Assembly: GCA_001695595.3 (NCBI GenBank)
Contig: MBPM02000002.1
Coordinates: forward strand, 496,001-560,000
Source: Plasmopara viticola
Lineage: Eukaryota; Oomycota; Peronosporomycetes; Peronosporales; Peronosporaceae
Reading direction: 5' to 3'
DNA length: 64,000 bases
Part shown: positions 26,190 to 38,600 of the stretch, piece by piece
Numbering within the stretch: position 1 is the stretch's first letter
Layout: every line of letters begins with the position of its first letter
Translations under genes and position numbers: made by a program
The notes under the pieces: generated by a model
What the model saw: only the letters and a program-made list of their open reading frames with translations
Database searches by the model: none
Told to the model about the DNA's origin: nothing

Positions 26190-29100
26190 TCATTCCTTTT
26201 TCTCTCCAATAATGGTAAATGTCAAAGCGAGTGGCATCTTTTTCGTTGTCGACATGCGCATTCGAAGATGCTTCAGAATCGATAACGTGACCATCTCCGA
26301 CGTCGCTTTCATAGTGTTTTCTACTTGCAACTCTTTTTTCACAGGTGTGGGTACTTGAATTGAAAGCTGCGCCGTTTGAACATTCCACAATCCTTTGAGG
26401 TTGATTTCTTGGAGAAAGAGCCGCTGCTCAAGTCCAAGTTCGAGAATGTACACGGTAAAACTCTTTTGTCCCATACTTAGTACGACACCTGTCACTTCAA
26501 CATCGCCATGGTGCTGTACATAGGCACATAAGAAAACCTTGTCGCACTCCTTTTCGGCATTCTTCGACGCCATTTTCTTCTCGTTGCAACTTTGTGCAAC
26601 CGATGTAAATTCCGTCATCCTTGTATCCAAAATATTGGTATCGAGAACTGGCAATCCTTCCAGACTCTCTTGTAACAAGCGATGAACCACAACATCGGCA
26701 TACCGACGGATTGGCGATGTAAAGTGCGTGTAGTACGGAATGTTTAGCGCATAATGACGCCATGACTCAGCAAAAGCACCATTCCCAGCCACCATGTACT
26801 CAGCGGGCTTCATGGGTTTAATGATCAACGCTTGCACAATGATAAACGTTGATTCACCTTGAGTTTGGCGAACTCGCTCCAAGGATTCGGTCAGCTGCTT
26901 TGTAGAACTTCCGTCGAGCTCGATATGACTCTTCATTAGAGTTTCTAATGTTTGTTCCATTGCCCGGGAGACTGGAGGAGGGTGATGACGTAAGAAAGCA
27001 CAAGGGCCGTGGGCATGTAGCAGCTGCTGTGCGACAAGGTAGTTTGCTAAGAGCATATACTCCTCCACAAGGCGATTGCTGTTTTTTAGCTGATATGGCC
27101 CGTAACATGTCGGATTGCCTATCGCATCCAGCGAAAACACTAGCTTCACATCGTTCAAGGACACTGCACCTGTTTCGAACCGCATCGCACGGCGATTTAC
27201 ACCTATACTCCACAAGTCCTTCACGCTCTGGATCACTGACGCATTAGTTATATTCGGATTGGCACCGGAGATCGGCCGTCGATCCTCCTCCCACTCGTCC
27301 ACACATTCGCTAGAAACGACTCCGTCGAGCATCTTCTGAGCAGAGCCATAGTCAAGCTTGCAGCACGAACGGATGATTGACTTGCCGAACCACGGTTTGA
27401 CGTCGTCAACGAGGGTACCATCCACGTTCATCTGCCACACAACCGAAAATGCAAGTCGATCGACTTGCGGCTGCAGTGAACACAGCTTTTCACAAAGAAG
27501 GCAAGGCAGCATCGGCAACACGCGGTTAGCGAGATAAACACTGGTTGCTCGCGATCGAGCTTCTCGATCCAGCAAAGAATCGTGCTCGATAAAGTGCGTC
27601 ACGTCGGCAATGTGTACACCAATTTCAAATTTTGTGCGAGCCTCGTCGAGGGCACAAATGTGCAGCGCGTCATCCAAATCTCGGGCATTGTATGGGTCAA
27701 TGCTAAATACCTGCGTTTCGCGAAAATCTCGTCGTTTCTCAAGCTCTTCTATAGGTATTTCCCATTTCTCGCCGCTCGTTCCATATTTATTGTCGAGCTC
27801 GTCTAGTATAGCGCTGTCAAAGTCCAACGTATGTGATTGCAGACCGTGTTTGGACAATATTGCTGAGATTCCAGTTTCAATGCCTGTGTACTCACCAACT
27901 GTCTTAATGAACTCACCAGTAGGGCTTTGATGCCTTGTAAGCCACGTATTTACTCGGCAAATGCACAGCATCGTCTTTGAGTAAAGCAATGGACGGCTGA
28001 TGAACTCGTCTGGAAGCTGTAGTCTTGGAATGCGTATGCGTCTGGGTAATCGTTGATCATCAGCGTCAAAATAGGCGTAATTGTCATTCGTTGGAAGCGG
28101 CATATTCAAGTCTTTAATCGCGGTCACGGGCTTTAAAGAACCAACAAATCCATTTAAATTGCCCTGCGCAAGGATAAACACCACAGACGCCGTCGGCTGG
28201 CAGCCAGAGCTTTTGATGCGCTCATTCAAGAACTCCATCTGTTGCTTCAGCCTGTCGTCAGAACCTTCTCTACCAGCTGAGCGCTTAAAAAATCGCTCTT
28301 CAATCTCCACGTTAGGCAGCCAAAGCGAGCGCAACGCGTTCTGATCAATTGTGGAGCTCGAAGAGATTACCTTCGCGTCTCTCGCTCGTTTTTCGCCATC
28401 ACCACCCACGCTTTTCCATTGTGATTCTAAATGCAGCCGAACTGCGACAAGATCACCGTCCAGGGCACGATTACGATCTTGCATCCCCTTGACCAACACA
28501 TCCATCGCCAGTCCATTGACTGTGATGTAGCCATCCATGCGGTACATTGCGTTCACGCGTAATTCGCCTTGCAAGAGATCTCCTGTCTCTAGCCCTTGCA
28601 ACACTTCTTCCTCGTCCAAGTAGTCCGAGTAAGTAACCACCTGGTTGCGGCCATACTTTGCCTGTTTTGCCGACTTTTTGACAATTCCATCCCCTGCAAC
28701 CGAAGATTCAGCTTCTTTCTTATCCAATGCACCCGTCGGATCCTCCTTCCTAGCCTCTTTTCTGCTTTTTCGATTCTTACAAGAATTACTGGTGCGTTTC
28801 GGAGTCTTACTCTGTCCTTGAATCTCTTTTTGTTTTTGATTTTTCACCTTTCCCGCTTCTATAGTGGCAATAACCAGCCTCTCCTTGTCACCTTTCTTTT
28901 TCTGCTTCTTTTTTTTCTCTGCCTTTACTGTCAATACCTCCACATCAAACTTTTCCACCTCTACTGTCTCTACTAGCTTTTGTGCTTGCCTAATCTTCTT
29001 TGCCTGCTTTTTCACCTTTTTCGTGGCTTGTTTCAACGTTTCCATCGCAACTTTCTGTTCTACTTGCTTTTTTGCTTTTGTGTCAAGCGTTTTTTTCTCC

Positions 29101-29504
29101 GTGTTGCTTTGCTCTATGCCAACCTGAACACTAGCGAAACCTTCTTCCGTAGCTACGACTTCCAACTCGCACTCCGGATTTACCAATACAAAGCCTGCGC
29201 CACCGAACGTATCCACCTCGTCGTCCAGTTCGCCCTCTGAGCTATGATCGAAACCTACAACTGCATCCATATCCTGCTTCGTCCTAACGTCATTCGGATG
29301 CTGCTTTTTGCGTCTATACTTGAATTTTGTCTTCTTGTGCTCTGGCTTGGATTCAGTGTCCTTGCGCTCTGGCTCAGAGACTATAGTCTTGCTCTTGCTC
29401 TTCCGTTTAGGCTTTTGAACTTGAGATTGAGCTGGAGCCTCACATTCTTCACCTAGCGCTTCCTGCCATGACAGTTTTACACGCGGATGGCTATTATGTG
29501 CCAT
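26190..29504 (-). CDS. DIS3-like 3'-5' exoribonuclease (DIS3L2 type, RNase II family)
   Basis: Hydrolytic exoribonuclease of the RNase II/RNB family. It lacks an N-terminal PIN domain, which points to DIS3L2 rather than DIS3. DIS3L2 is cytoplasmic, exosome-independent and degrades uridylated RNAs. Single exon, 1104 aa. The first roughly 270 residues are Lys/Glu-rich low complexity. Cold-shock domains follow (from about 290), then the RNB domain with DPYNARDLDDAL at residues 603-614. Asp603, Asp609, Asp611 and Asp612 form the metal site, so it should be active. A conserved HFTSPIRRYADVVVHRLL motif follows, and an S1-like domain covers about 998-1040. The basic N-terminus may bind RNA or direct nuclear import; this is inference. 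It lies 143 bp upstream of pICln on the same strand. Confidence 0.93.
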   Translation of the reverse strand: MAHNSHPRVKLSWQEALGEECEAPAQSQVQKPKRKSKSKTIVSEPERKDTESKPEHKKTKFKYRRKKQHPNDVRTKQDMDAVVGFDHSSEGELDDEVDTFGGAGFVLVNPECELEVVATEEGFASVQVGIEQSNTEKKTLDTKAKKQVEQKVAMETLKQATKKVKKQAKKIRQAQKLVETVEVEKFDVEVLTVKAEKKKKQKKKGDKERLVIATIEAGKVKNQKQKEIQGQSKTPKRTSNSCKNRKSRKEARKEDPTGALDKKEAESSVAGDGIVKKSAKQAKYGRNQVVTYSDYLDEEEVLQGLETGDLLQGELRVNAMYRMDGYITVNGLAMDVLVKGMQDRNRALDGDLVAVRLHLESQWKSVGGDGEKRARDAKVISSSSTIDQNALRSLWLPNVEIEERFFKRSAGREGSDDRLKQQMEFLNERIKSSGCQPTASVVFILAQGNLNGFVGSLKPVTAIKDLNMPLPTNDNYAYFDADDQRLPRRIRIPRLQLPDEFISRPLLYSKTMLCICRVNTWLTRHQSPTGEFIKTVGEYTGIETGISAILSKHGLQSHTLDFDSAILDELDNKYGTSGEKWEIPIEELEKRRDFRETQVFSIDPYNARDLDDALHICALDEARTKFEIGVHIADVTHFIEHDSLLDREARSRATSVYLANRVLPMLPCLLCEKLCSLQPQVDRLAFSVVWQMNVDGTLVDDVKPWFGKSIIRSCCKLDYGSAQKMLDGVVSSECVDEWEEDRRPISGANPNITNASVIQSVKDLWSIGVNRRAMRFETGAVSLNDVKLVFSLDAIGNPTCYGPYQLKNSNRLVEEYMLLANYLVAQQLLHAHGPCAFLRHHPPPVSRAMEQTLETLMKSHIELDGSSTKQLTESLERVRQTQGESTFIIVQALIIKPMKPAEYMVAGNGAFAESWRHYALNIPYYTHFTSPIRRYADVVVHRLLQESLEGLPVLDTNILDTRMTEFTSVAQSCNEKKMASKNAEKECDKVFLCAYVQHHGDVEVTGVVLSMGQKSFTVYILELGLEQRLFLQEINLKGLWNVQTAQLSIQVPTPVKKELQVENTMKATSEMVTLSILKHLRMRMSTTKKMPLALTFTIIGEKKE

Positions 29505-29794
29505 GTTGGCGTCGATTCGTGTTTTGGTCCTTCCAGTCTACATAATATGGCTCAGTAAAGCCAAGAATATATTGAATCTAAGAAGATCGTCCATCCTAGA
29601 ATTTAAATATTAAAGTTAAGGATAGATGATCGTCCATCCTTGTCCTACTTCTACTTTTCTAGAATTTAAAGCCACACAATTTTATTCATTAGAATGAAAT
29701 TTTTCATTTTGCGAAAATTTTTCTTACAAACGACATGGCAATGTAACTGCGTCAAAAAAGTGATGCTCTGCTGCAAGGAAAGACCAGAGACGGC
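29505..29794. repeat. intergenic spacer with nested direct repeats
   Basis: The 290-bp spacer between two co-oriented genes contains the 13-mer GATCGTCCATCCT at 29585-29597 and 29628-29640, and the 12-mer CTAGAATTTAAA at 29596-29607 and 29659-29670, in the same order. It should hold the 3' end of the TFIIF alpha transcript and the promoter of the DIS3L2-like gene. The repeats suggest a small local duplication with later divergence. Confidence 0.7.
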
Positions 29795-31246
29795 TTAACG
29801 GAACTGAGACTTGAGCACCAGCAGACGTCCGTCAATTGCATCCACTTCAACATCGCAAATAGTGCGAAGAATGTCCTTTAGCAGCGCCTTATCGTTGTCT
29901 GTGACAATCAACTTTTTCAACTTGCGAAGCAAATCACGAGTACGCATGCGGCCACCATAACGAATCAGTTCTTGTTGCACACCAGCTTCCGTCAGTTTTT
30001 GCGAGGACGCAGCCGAGGTCTTGGCAGCCTTCGTAGGTGTCTCCTCCTTTGCGCGACTATCGTCTTCTTTACGCTTCCCAGCCACACTACCACCGGCTGC
30101 GACCAAAGTCTTACTCTTCGTGCTCACGTCTGCAGGATTGCCTTCCACAACACCAGGTCCATTTTTTACGTCACTAGGAACAGCATTGTCTCCCACCGCA
30201 GTAGAGCGATCCCGAATAATATTTCCACCCAAATCACGCTTGATAACATCCATATCCTTGGCAGTAAAGTTGTCGTCTTCCTCGTCGTCCTCGTCATCTT
30301 CCTTATCCTTTTGATTGTCCAGCATTTCTCCATTCTGTGCACGCTTCAGCAAGTCTTTCATTGCTTGTCCAGTCTCTGTCAACTTTCCAGTTCCTTCGGG
30401 GTCTACTTCAAACTCGTCCTCATCTGAGTCCGACTCAAGTCCTTGGGGTTCGTCATGATGAATTTCAGCATCACTCTCGTCGTCATCAAATTTCTCATCG
30501 AAATCTCCTCCGTCTTCGCCCGTAGCCCCTTCTCCACCACGAGCCTTGGGCCGCGCGACACGTCGCGGACGTGCTTCCGTGGTGCTCCCAAAGATGTCGT
30601 CTCCCTCAAGTTTTGTCTTAGACGAAGCCGTTGACGCCGAGGCCAATGCACCCGTACGGACACGTGGAGCACTGACTGTATCCCCTCCTGCATCGTTCTT
30701 GTCCTCGCCTGCGAGCTTGTGCTTCATTAGCCAGCGCTCGACGGCCCGCTTCTTCTCATTGTTCATTTCCTCAGCCTCCTCAAGTGTGAGCGTTCGGTAA
30801 TTAAGCGGCTTTTTAAAGCGAAACCACTGTTCTACAGGCATGACACTAAATTCGTCATTGTGGCGATTCTTGACCAACAACATGTACGTAGACGATTGGC
30901 CACCCTCAAAAGTGCCGTTAAACTTGTTCTTTCCCTCACTGTCCTCGATAACCCATCCAGCCGTACGCGTATCCTTACGACGACGACGACGACGCTTGCG
31001 CAGTGCAGGATTATAGGCCACGGGTGCATCCTCCTCCTTCTCTTCCTCTTCGTCTACGCGCTCCGGCTCGCGATACATCATGACGGGCTGCGGGCACGAG
31101 CTAAAGCGCGGTGGATCCATCACATCGAAGCGTGCAATGTTATAGCGCTTAATGGAAGGCGTTGCTCGCAACACTAGCGTCTCCATCTCCGGCCCCAAAG
31201 ATGCGGCACCTACGCGGGTACCTCGAACACCCGACGGACGGCTCAT
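29795..31246 (-). CDS. GTF2F1: transcription initiation factor IIF subunit alpha (RAP74)
   Basis: Large TFIIF subunit, which binds RNA polymerase II with RAP30 in the pre-initiation complex and during early elongation. The single exon encodes 483 aa from the ATG at 31246; the longer in-frame extension starts with GTG and was not used. The N-terminal dimerisation region has GWVIEDSEGKNKFNGTFEGG, then WFRFKKPLNYRTLTLEEAEE, both diagnostic of RAP74. The middle is a long acidic, Ser/Asp/Glu-rich linker. The last 65 or so residues form the winged-helix domain (LTEAGVQQELIRYGGRMRTR) that in other eukaryotes contacts the CTD phosphatase FCP1. A run of arginines (RKRRRRRRK) lies near the N-terminus. 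Confidence 0.95.
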   Translation of the reverse strand: MSRPSGVRGTRVGAASLGPEMETLVLRATPSIKRYNIARFDVMDPPRFSSCPQPVMMYREPERVDEEEEKEEDAPVAYNPALRKRRRRRRKDTRTAGWVIEDSEGKNKFNGTFEGGQSSTYMLLVKNRHNDEFSVMPVEQWFRFKKPLNYRTLTLEEAEEMNNEKKRAVERWLMKHKLAGEDKNDAGGDTVSAPRVRTGALASASTASSKTKLEGDDIFGSTTEARPRRVARPKARGGEGATGEDGGDFDEKFDDDESDAEIHHDEPQGLESDSDEDEFEVDPEGTGKLTETGQAMKDLLKRAQNGEMLDNQKDKEDDEDDEEDDNFTAKDMDVIKRDLGGNIIRDRSTAVGDNAVPSDVKNGPGVVEGNPADVSTKSKTLVAAGGSVAGKRKEDDSRAKEETPTKAAKTSAASSQKLTEAGVQQELIRYGGRMRTRDLLRKLKKLIVTDNDKALLKDILRTICDVEVDAIDGRLLVLKSQFR

Positions 31247-31267
31247 AATTAAGAAACTGTTCCTCAC

Positions 31268-31310
31268 ATGAGTTTTATAGTATATAGTATACTATTTATA
31301 TATGACAGGC
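31268..31310 (-). promoter_or_regulatory. possible TATA-like core promoter of the TFIIF alpha gene
   Basis: Just upstream of the TFIIF alpha start codon, the DNA is an almost pure A/T stretch with overlapping TATA-like words and a near-palindrome (GTATATAGTATAC at about 31279-31291). Its position 25-60 bp from the ATG fits a core promoter for a gene with a short leader. No transcription start data are available; oomycete promoters often use an initiator rather than a TATA box. Confidence 0.25.
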
Positions 31311-34300
31311 ACTTAATTAATAGTAGTATGCTCTTCTTTAGGTACAAAGTTTTGAATTAGCACTGCCAGTTCACACACACTCTGTCAGCTGAATGCTGAC
31401 TTTGATGGTCAACTCCTTTCTTGTGAAGCACTTTGAGTGTACAGCATGGCCAACGTGATAGTGTATGATTATTTAAGCAACACAATCTGAACTGGGTCAA
31501 TATAATTAAATTTGCTTTGTGAAGAGCTATAAAAATTAATTAAAAGCGGATAACCATACTAGAAAGTGGCTTCGTTTTCCACAATATGGATTTAGCAGTT
31601 ACGTAAAGCCGAATTCATGTAGTAAAAGCTGGCATTTCAACAGAAGAGGCCTATCAAGAGTGATGGCTCCTGGCGTACGACACGCACCCTGCCGGTATTT
31701 ATATACAAAGGTGTTACAGAGGAAGCCGGCTTAAACATATACTCCGCCTAAATTACAGAGTAGTTCGTCCACCATATTATAGGTAGCAATCTATGCACAT
31801 AGTGGGATTGGGAATAGTGAGCGGTCGGTCACCAAACATTTTACATCTTCCTGCACGCCTACCCTGTGCAAGGCGTTGTGTGACCTCGTCACATCTAATA
31901 GCACCGGCAATCAATTCTATAAAGATCGATTACCTGAAAAATCGCAGAGGTTGCGGGACGGGTAGAACAACCTTTCCCTATCTGTCGGACAAGCACTTTG
32001 CACTGCTCAGACGACTTGCTAGCTTCTCCGGGCCTGGGATTTCAGCTGCATTTGAAACCTCCTCTGCTGCCAGTCAGCTGAAACGCATAATAGTGCTCGT
32101 GCGGTACGAGCAAATTCTATGCTTTGGAGCGCTGGTAACTTCGGCTCGGATAGCCGCCTGGTAAGGGTCCAAGCCGGTGAAGCTTACAACACCCACTTTA
32201 AAGATACCAAAAAAAACTATTCTGGATAAAAAATACTGAGGCAGTATTTTTCACGAGAATTAGGTGCGTGTGGCATACGCACTCTCATAATTGGAAAGCC
32301 GGGTCAAAAATATGGGCGGGAGAGAAGGAAGACGTTTTTAAATCAGCACTTAATTTTCTTTAGCTTAGGCTCGCCCGCGGTCGGCGTCTGCCAAATACAA
32401 CTCGAGAGCTGACGATCTCTCCGTTGACGATCTCGAATGTCGTTGCCTGGACATGAGCTGGATTGATCATCTCCGAATCTCTAGATCTTGCCCGAGTGGC
32501 TCTGAAGCCTCGAGCAAGAAGTCGCATTTCTCCACAACCATTCTACTTGACTCGCGCCCGTTACGTGCTTAAAAGTAGATTGTTGCCTATCTAATAACAT
32601 TGCTGTGGCTGCGTATATTTTGACGTAAAGACTCTCACGTGGACTGAGCCCAGCTGACTAAACGGCTTAAGTTTGCTCGCGTGGACCTTTGGATGTGCTT
32701 TTAATTTTGAGGAAAGCCAAGCGTTTACATTTAACTCCTTCAGCTATGGCGTAAGATGATCGAGCGATGCGCGGGTGCCTTTTCATCTTAGAGTCAGCAG
32801 CAAAGGTACATTTAAGCACTTCGTAACGCCAAATTTCGATTTTTATATTTCAAGTTGTTTCTTCTCTTTTGGTAAAAATATTCGATATCGAACTTTTTGG
32901 TCTTTCATTAAAGTCACAATGTGGTGGTGTCATTGAAGCACATGAACTGTTTAATTCTCACGAAGATTATGGTGAGACAGACGCAAGACCATTGGCTTGT
33001 GGACGATTCGCTGTGGTCATTTCCAGCCTGACACCCGGCTTCTTAAACATACTCTTTTGAAGTAAACTTTTACATTGTGATCTTAGTCCTTGTTGGAGTC
33101 AATGCTTTAGGCTCGAGGAGAAGAGATGTGCTTCTTCACCATTAAACGTCTTCGTCAAGCCATTAAAAAATTTCTTTCAGTCAATCGGTCAACAAATTCC
33201 AGTATAGCAGCAAAAACAAAACCCCAACTTCAGGACTGCCAATAATACAATAGAGCCTAAAATTCTGGCAAATATGCGGCCGCATTTGAATAAGAATTCA
33301 CTCGTTGGCACACTTTTCATGTTTTCACGTACGTAGAGACCCACTTATACGAATTAAATAAGTGCTTACTGAACAATTTGTTTTCTCTCGACTAATAAAA
33401 CCCCAAGCTAGTGTGCCCACCCAGAGGATATAAATTTAGATTGTTATCATAAGGAAGATCTGTACGTGGTGGAATTGCAGTGATACAACACCTAGGCTCT
33501 TTATCGAGTGCCAGTGTAGCGTCACCTTTAAGTAAACCGACACTTATTCTACGTGGTAAAATCTTATGTGGATCTGCTCGCATGTCCGCCCGCACGCCAC
33601 AGATTTGAGAGAATACGAATGAGGTCACAGTTGTCGGTGATACGATGCATCAGCTAATATAATTTTGTTCTATTATACTTCACCTCAAAATGTTACTGAG
33701 TAGGTCAAAAAATAGAGTACGTTGTACGTTGAACATCACGCCATGTTGCCTAGTAGCGCATCCATCCAGGATCGGCATCTGTCCGACATGGTGACTTCTT
33801 TAGGCTCATTTTTGGCTTGTGCGAGCCATTCGGCTTATTGAATCAGAATGCCTTTGTGGAATGAGGGAGACTAAATTTCTTTGCTCATCCGTCGTGCAAA
33901 AGAACGAGTTAATGACATTACTTTCACCTTTATTAATGACCACTGCCGCGTCAAGCATTATTTGAATTCCGAAACCGACCGGTTTCATGACGTACACCTT
34001 TATCAGAAGATAGCGTCAAACCAATCTCGTGAGACAGCATCCCAGTAGTACTATGCCAATAGATAATACTGGACAGGTGACCCCTCCATAGTCAAACGAT
34101 TAAATAGGTGCCATAAATGCCGTCTATGACCATACGTCTTCTCTTCTTCAGACCGAATGACCCTACCCTGGCTATGCTCTCAGCTTTCAAAATTCTATGG
34201 CTATTTTTGAACATCTCGTTCAGCTTGTAGTGCAGAGCATCCAATGACGGAATACATTCCTGTCTGATCTTGCTTTCGGCCATACCGATAATTCTATTCG

Positions 34301-37300
34301 AACGGTATATAGCCGAGCCATACCGTCACCTAGTGACACGTCTATTTAGGACCCTCCCCGCACAAGCTGATGGACCTACACGGCTCGATAAAGTCATGTG
34401 TCTTTGTCATTTTTTGATACGATCGAAAGACTTGACGGGACTTACCGCGTTGACACACACCGTGAGCTGACACACCAACAAACTTTTGACGTCCACTAAA
34501 GTGATCCACTCATTTGAGCTCGGCTAATCGAAACACGTGCGTGTTGGAAGCACAACCCTTCTGGTAATTCGTCCATTGGTCACATCAGATATAAAGCGAG
34601 TTCTGACCACGGTCAGCGTTATACAGTAACTTACATTTTGCTCCACACAGCTTTCGTGTCCACGTGCACCGAGAAGAGCTTCGCTCTTGATGAGAAACCA
34701 CTCACTTCAAAACAGTAGCGAGCGCTGTCTACTGCAAGCAATTTTCAGTAGTAACGTTCTGCTTCATGTGAAGTGATTGGACCTTCATGGCATCACGTAA
34801 GCCATCCTATGGCCACATACAGCAAATTCTTCATCGTACGAGAATCGCTCAGTGATCTACGTGCTCGACTCTCGCTCCTAACCATCTACGATGACTTAAT
34901 GTCCAACACAATGAGCGACCTGGCTAAGACTTCTTACCATAAGTACCTCTTTTCCTAGCAGATGTAAATACATGACTTCCCCAGCATCCGAAAGGAGCAG
35001 AGCGACTGCATGCCAGCTATTTTGACATTTTATCAGTCTGGTGATCGAAACACTACGCAGTTACGACATGCATCTAAGCTCAAGAATAAAAAAGTTTTGC
35101 AATAAAAAAGTCTCACATCTGCATCTACCGGGCTTCCAGTTTTAGTGATCCTTGTCCCTGTCCCTTAGTAAGTACTGACAGTGTCACGTTAGCCTGATTG
35201 TTAAGCCTCGGCTCGTTACCAGCTTGCTTTTTTAGTGAAGTGCCGAGCGTATTCTACAAACGCTCCGAAGTCAACAAGAACAGTCCATAGCTTACTCTTA
35301 CTCTTCACGGCTACTTCAACAGCCGGCAAATCAGGCTTACTACCACGATTAGTATTAAAAAGCACGCGGCTCCTAAAAGCTTAGCCTTGTCAACCTTAAA
35401 TTTCTCTTTGATGGTCGACAAATTTTACTTTTTCCCAGCAGGCCGTTTCGCGCAAATTGACTACTGCCATTTCTCATCGCCATATCAGACACCAAGTGTT
35501 TTGGCTTTCTGAGCTGTGGTGCGCTTGGTGCAGAAGAGACCCCAGTCGTCTATAGTGGGTATCGTCACAGACAAATATCGGTGGATGCCCAGATATACCT
35601 CTTACTCTTTAGTATAGCTGACATCCATTAGGTACGGACGTTTCGATTCTGCAAGTCTTTCCTGACCCATACTGCCAAAATTCAAATGGGTTCTTACTGC
35701 CACTATCCCGACCTTCTTAGAGACGATTGTTTATCAAGATATTCTTTAATTTACAAGGGTTTTTCCTGTACAGCTTGATGTCAATTTTTTTAGGCAATTA
35801 TCGCTCCAGCTCATCTAACGCAAATATCGCCGCCTCAACTGCAATCGTGTGCTCTACCTCTAGGTTGAACGATGAGCAAAGGCACTCTTTGCTGGTCTCC
35901 TCGAGCAATTTTAATATTATAATTACTTTGATTTATCGGGCCTAGAGCGGAAGTATACCTCCTTTCTCTTGTTGTCTATAACTTAAGCGGGGCATTTGAA
36001 CGTCGGCGCCATCAACGCAGTTGCCACCGGTGTTAAAAATGGGTCCCAGGGCTCTCGTGGCAGTCATAGTATAGTGCCTGGAGCGACCGTGCCTATCCTC
36101 TTTACTTAGTGAAAGGTTTTGTGGCATATCTGAAAAGTTGACTGATAAAACACCAATGAATCAGACTACGTCAGAATCTCCATATTAAGGCATAATGTAC
36201 TCTACTACCTATAAGGCTGATGCAAGAAATCTTCATCGAAACGAAGTTACTTTTGTACTTACAAGAACGATTCTTATCTTTATTTGAAGTATTTCGGCTC
36301 TAAATTTTTCAGCAACTTAAAAGCTTTGTCTCTTTTTTTACTCAAAACCCTGACACCACTGGAAGTAGAGGTCAAAAAAACTCAGGGTTTTCAGATTCGT
36401 AATGCCTTTTCATTTTCTACTAGCAGAGCTTTGTTGCCCGCCGTTGATGGTACTTAGTAGTCCAGTTGTAATCCTACCATACCCATTGTGCCTTGTGAAT
36501 CTGCTTTTTTGCTTTTGTTATTCGCAATTAGTGGTGCTATGTTATCCACCTTTAAGGCGTTGTTACTCACAAAGAGCAATCCACCTGAGAATCACATTCA
36601 ATACGATGTATAAGCAGCTTTCGTACCCACTGCAATCGAGTTTAGCTTCCTCCCTAAGAAATTAAAAGCTATATTTTTCAGGAAGATATCAGCATCTTTA
36701 CATTTATTATTATATAGACCTTCCTTTAAAAGGGCTGTACGTACGACAAGGTAGGAAAGATAATGCATCAAAGTTCTGTTGCGTCGGCGCGTATAGTCCT
36801 GCATCACACTTAGTTCGAGGCTCGTTCTTATCCAGCTACGGCACCCAATCACCGTATGTATTTATCTGTGTCAAGGACTAGAAGTAGCTACGTGCTGTCA
36901 AAAGTCTCAAATTCCAAAATCAGGTAAGAAATACTTGAAGATACTTGAAGTTGTTGTTATGGCCAGTTGACCCAAAATTGGCTCTTGATTGCTCTCTCTT
37001 GGAACATCAGTCAGCCTGTATCAGTCGACAAAATACGTACGAAGTTTTGCAATGCACCACAGTCGGCCAAAAATCGAACTGGATGTTTATTCCTTTCTGA
37101 CTTGCGTGTATATTCAGCACTTCATTGATGCTGATTCCTCCAAGATAGTTTATGCGGTCTTAAAAGACTAGTTTTAATGGTCTTTGACCGCCACACACAC
37201 ATAATGGAGATTGAGGTCTTTCCCAGAAGGGCGTCCGGCCCCACTTGGTAGTCACATGTTCCCTGACAGAAGGCGCAGCTTATGCCAATGTCAGTTCAGT

Positions 37301-37839
37301 ATTGATAGACGAGACAAAGATTTGCTTTGGCCAAAACACATGCACAATTCCATCGTTGCGTCTTGCGCTCTGAGGAGTCGAGTGCGAGTTGTATAAACTG
37401 TCAGACCGTCCATGAACATAGTCACCTTGACGTGTTTGGAGAGTGCACTCTGATAGTAAATGCCGTCAATCTTCTTAGCTCATGATTATATTCGAATCCC
37501 ATGCGCTCCTTGATAGCAGCGTGATTACTTGCAGAACTTGAGGATTGCAGACAGGAACGTTTCGAGCAACACTACTATATTCGTTTTTAGAAGAAAGAAT
37601 ACCTTGATGAATTTGTTTTACAGGTGAGTGCCCGGATCTTGGCCCGAACTTTCAAGTCAGAGACTGCAAACGCCACGCGCACTGTATCATCTGTGATTTA
37701 AACCTCTTTGTTAGCATCTCTCTCTCTCTTCTTAGTCCAAATGTAAAGACTTTGGCTTTTCTTCTTTTATGAGGAGAAAATCTTAAGCTTTACCGGCTTG
37801 GACTACCACTGAGACTTTCGAGCCTGTGCTGCATAGTCT

Positions 37840-38115
37840 CTAGAGCGTTTCCTTGGTTCGTAGATCTCGAACGCCATGGCCCGTTCCAGTTGCTAAACAG
37901 TAAAAAGTGCTACAAATGTAGCTGCGTCTTCAGAACCAAAGAATTTAGTAGGTCATCCGGTCGACACGAACTGCTCGTTCGACAGATGTTGGAAGGTACC
38001 CTTTAGCCTCTACTAAGGTTCAGGCAGTCAATTTACGAAGAATTGAAAGGAGGTTCTTCCAAGTGTGACGGGGTCACAGCAAGCAGAGAAGTATAATATT
38101 ATCTTGCGAACGAAC
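37840..38115. repeat. dispersed repeat copy A, with a TGTGACGGGGTCACA palindrome
   Basis: This stretch is similar to 56800-57075. Shared blocks include CTCGAACGCCAT, CGTTCCAGTTGCT, CGAACTGCTCGTTCG and the palindromic core at 38064-38078. On the minus strand both copies contain related broken frames: QLERAMAFEIYE here and EQLERVMAFELHEQ in the other copy. A decayed mobile element with a coding part is therefore likely. The family could not be named. Confidence 0.6.
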
Positions 38116-38600
38116 GTTTTTTGTATTTGATTTAAATAAGATCGACGTATATGCAAGCGATTGCACTCTATAAAAATTAATTATTCCTTTCATTTTTTAC
38201 TTACTTTATTTCTTTATATGTGCTTATTTTTTAGACTTTGTGAGCCATAGAAAGCAAGCTCTTACCACATTTTCTCGGCAGGGAGAAGTCCAGTGGAGAA
38301 GTATCGCTTTATAATCATCAGTAAATATACTACAGCTTTTAAATTTAGTCTTAAATCTTCTATTGGTTTATCTAGAGAAGCAGTCTTCTTGGAATAATAG
38401 TCTTTTGACAGAGGTTAATAATAAACACCATTGATTTGCTTCATTAATGCATCTCTCTGGTTCGTGCAAGCGACGTTTTTTTGCCAAGTCAGAGTGTCGA
38501 CGTCGAAAAAAATTCAAATATGTGCTGTATATTGATTGTTAAATCATGTACTATAGTACATATTGAGCCGGTAATTCGGGTGCCGGATAAACACATATAT

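Noticed and set aside
34092..34283. Possible Ty3/gypsy integrase C-terminal fragment
   Set aside because: Only one short phrase (SLDALHYKLNEMF) recalls the family; no reverse transcriptase, RNase H or terminal repeats nearby.
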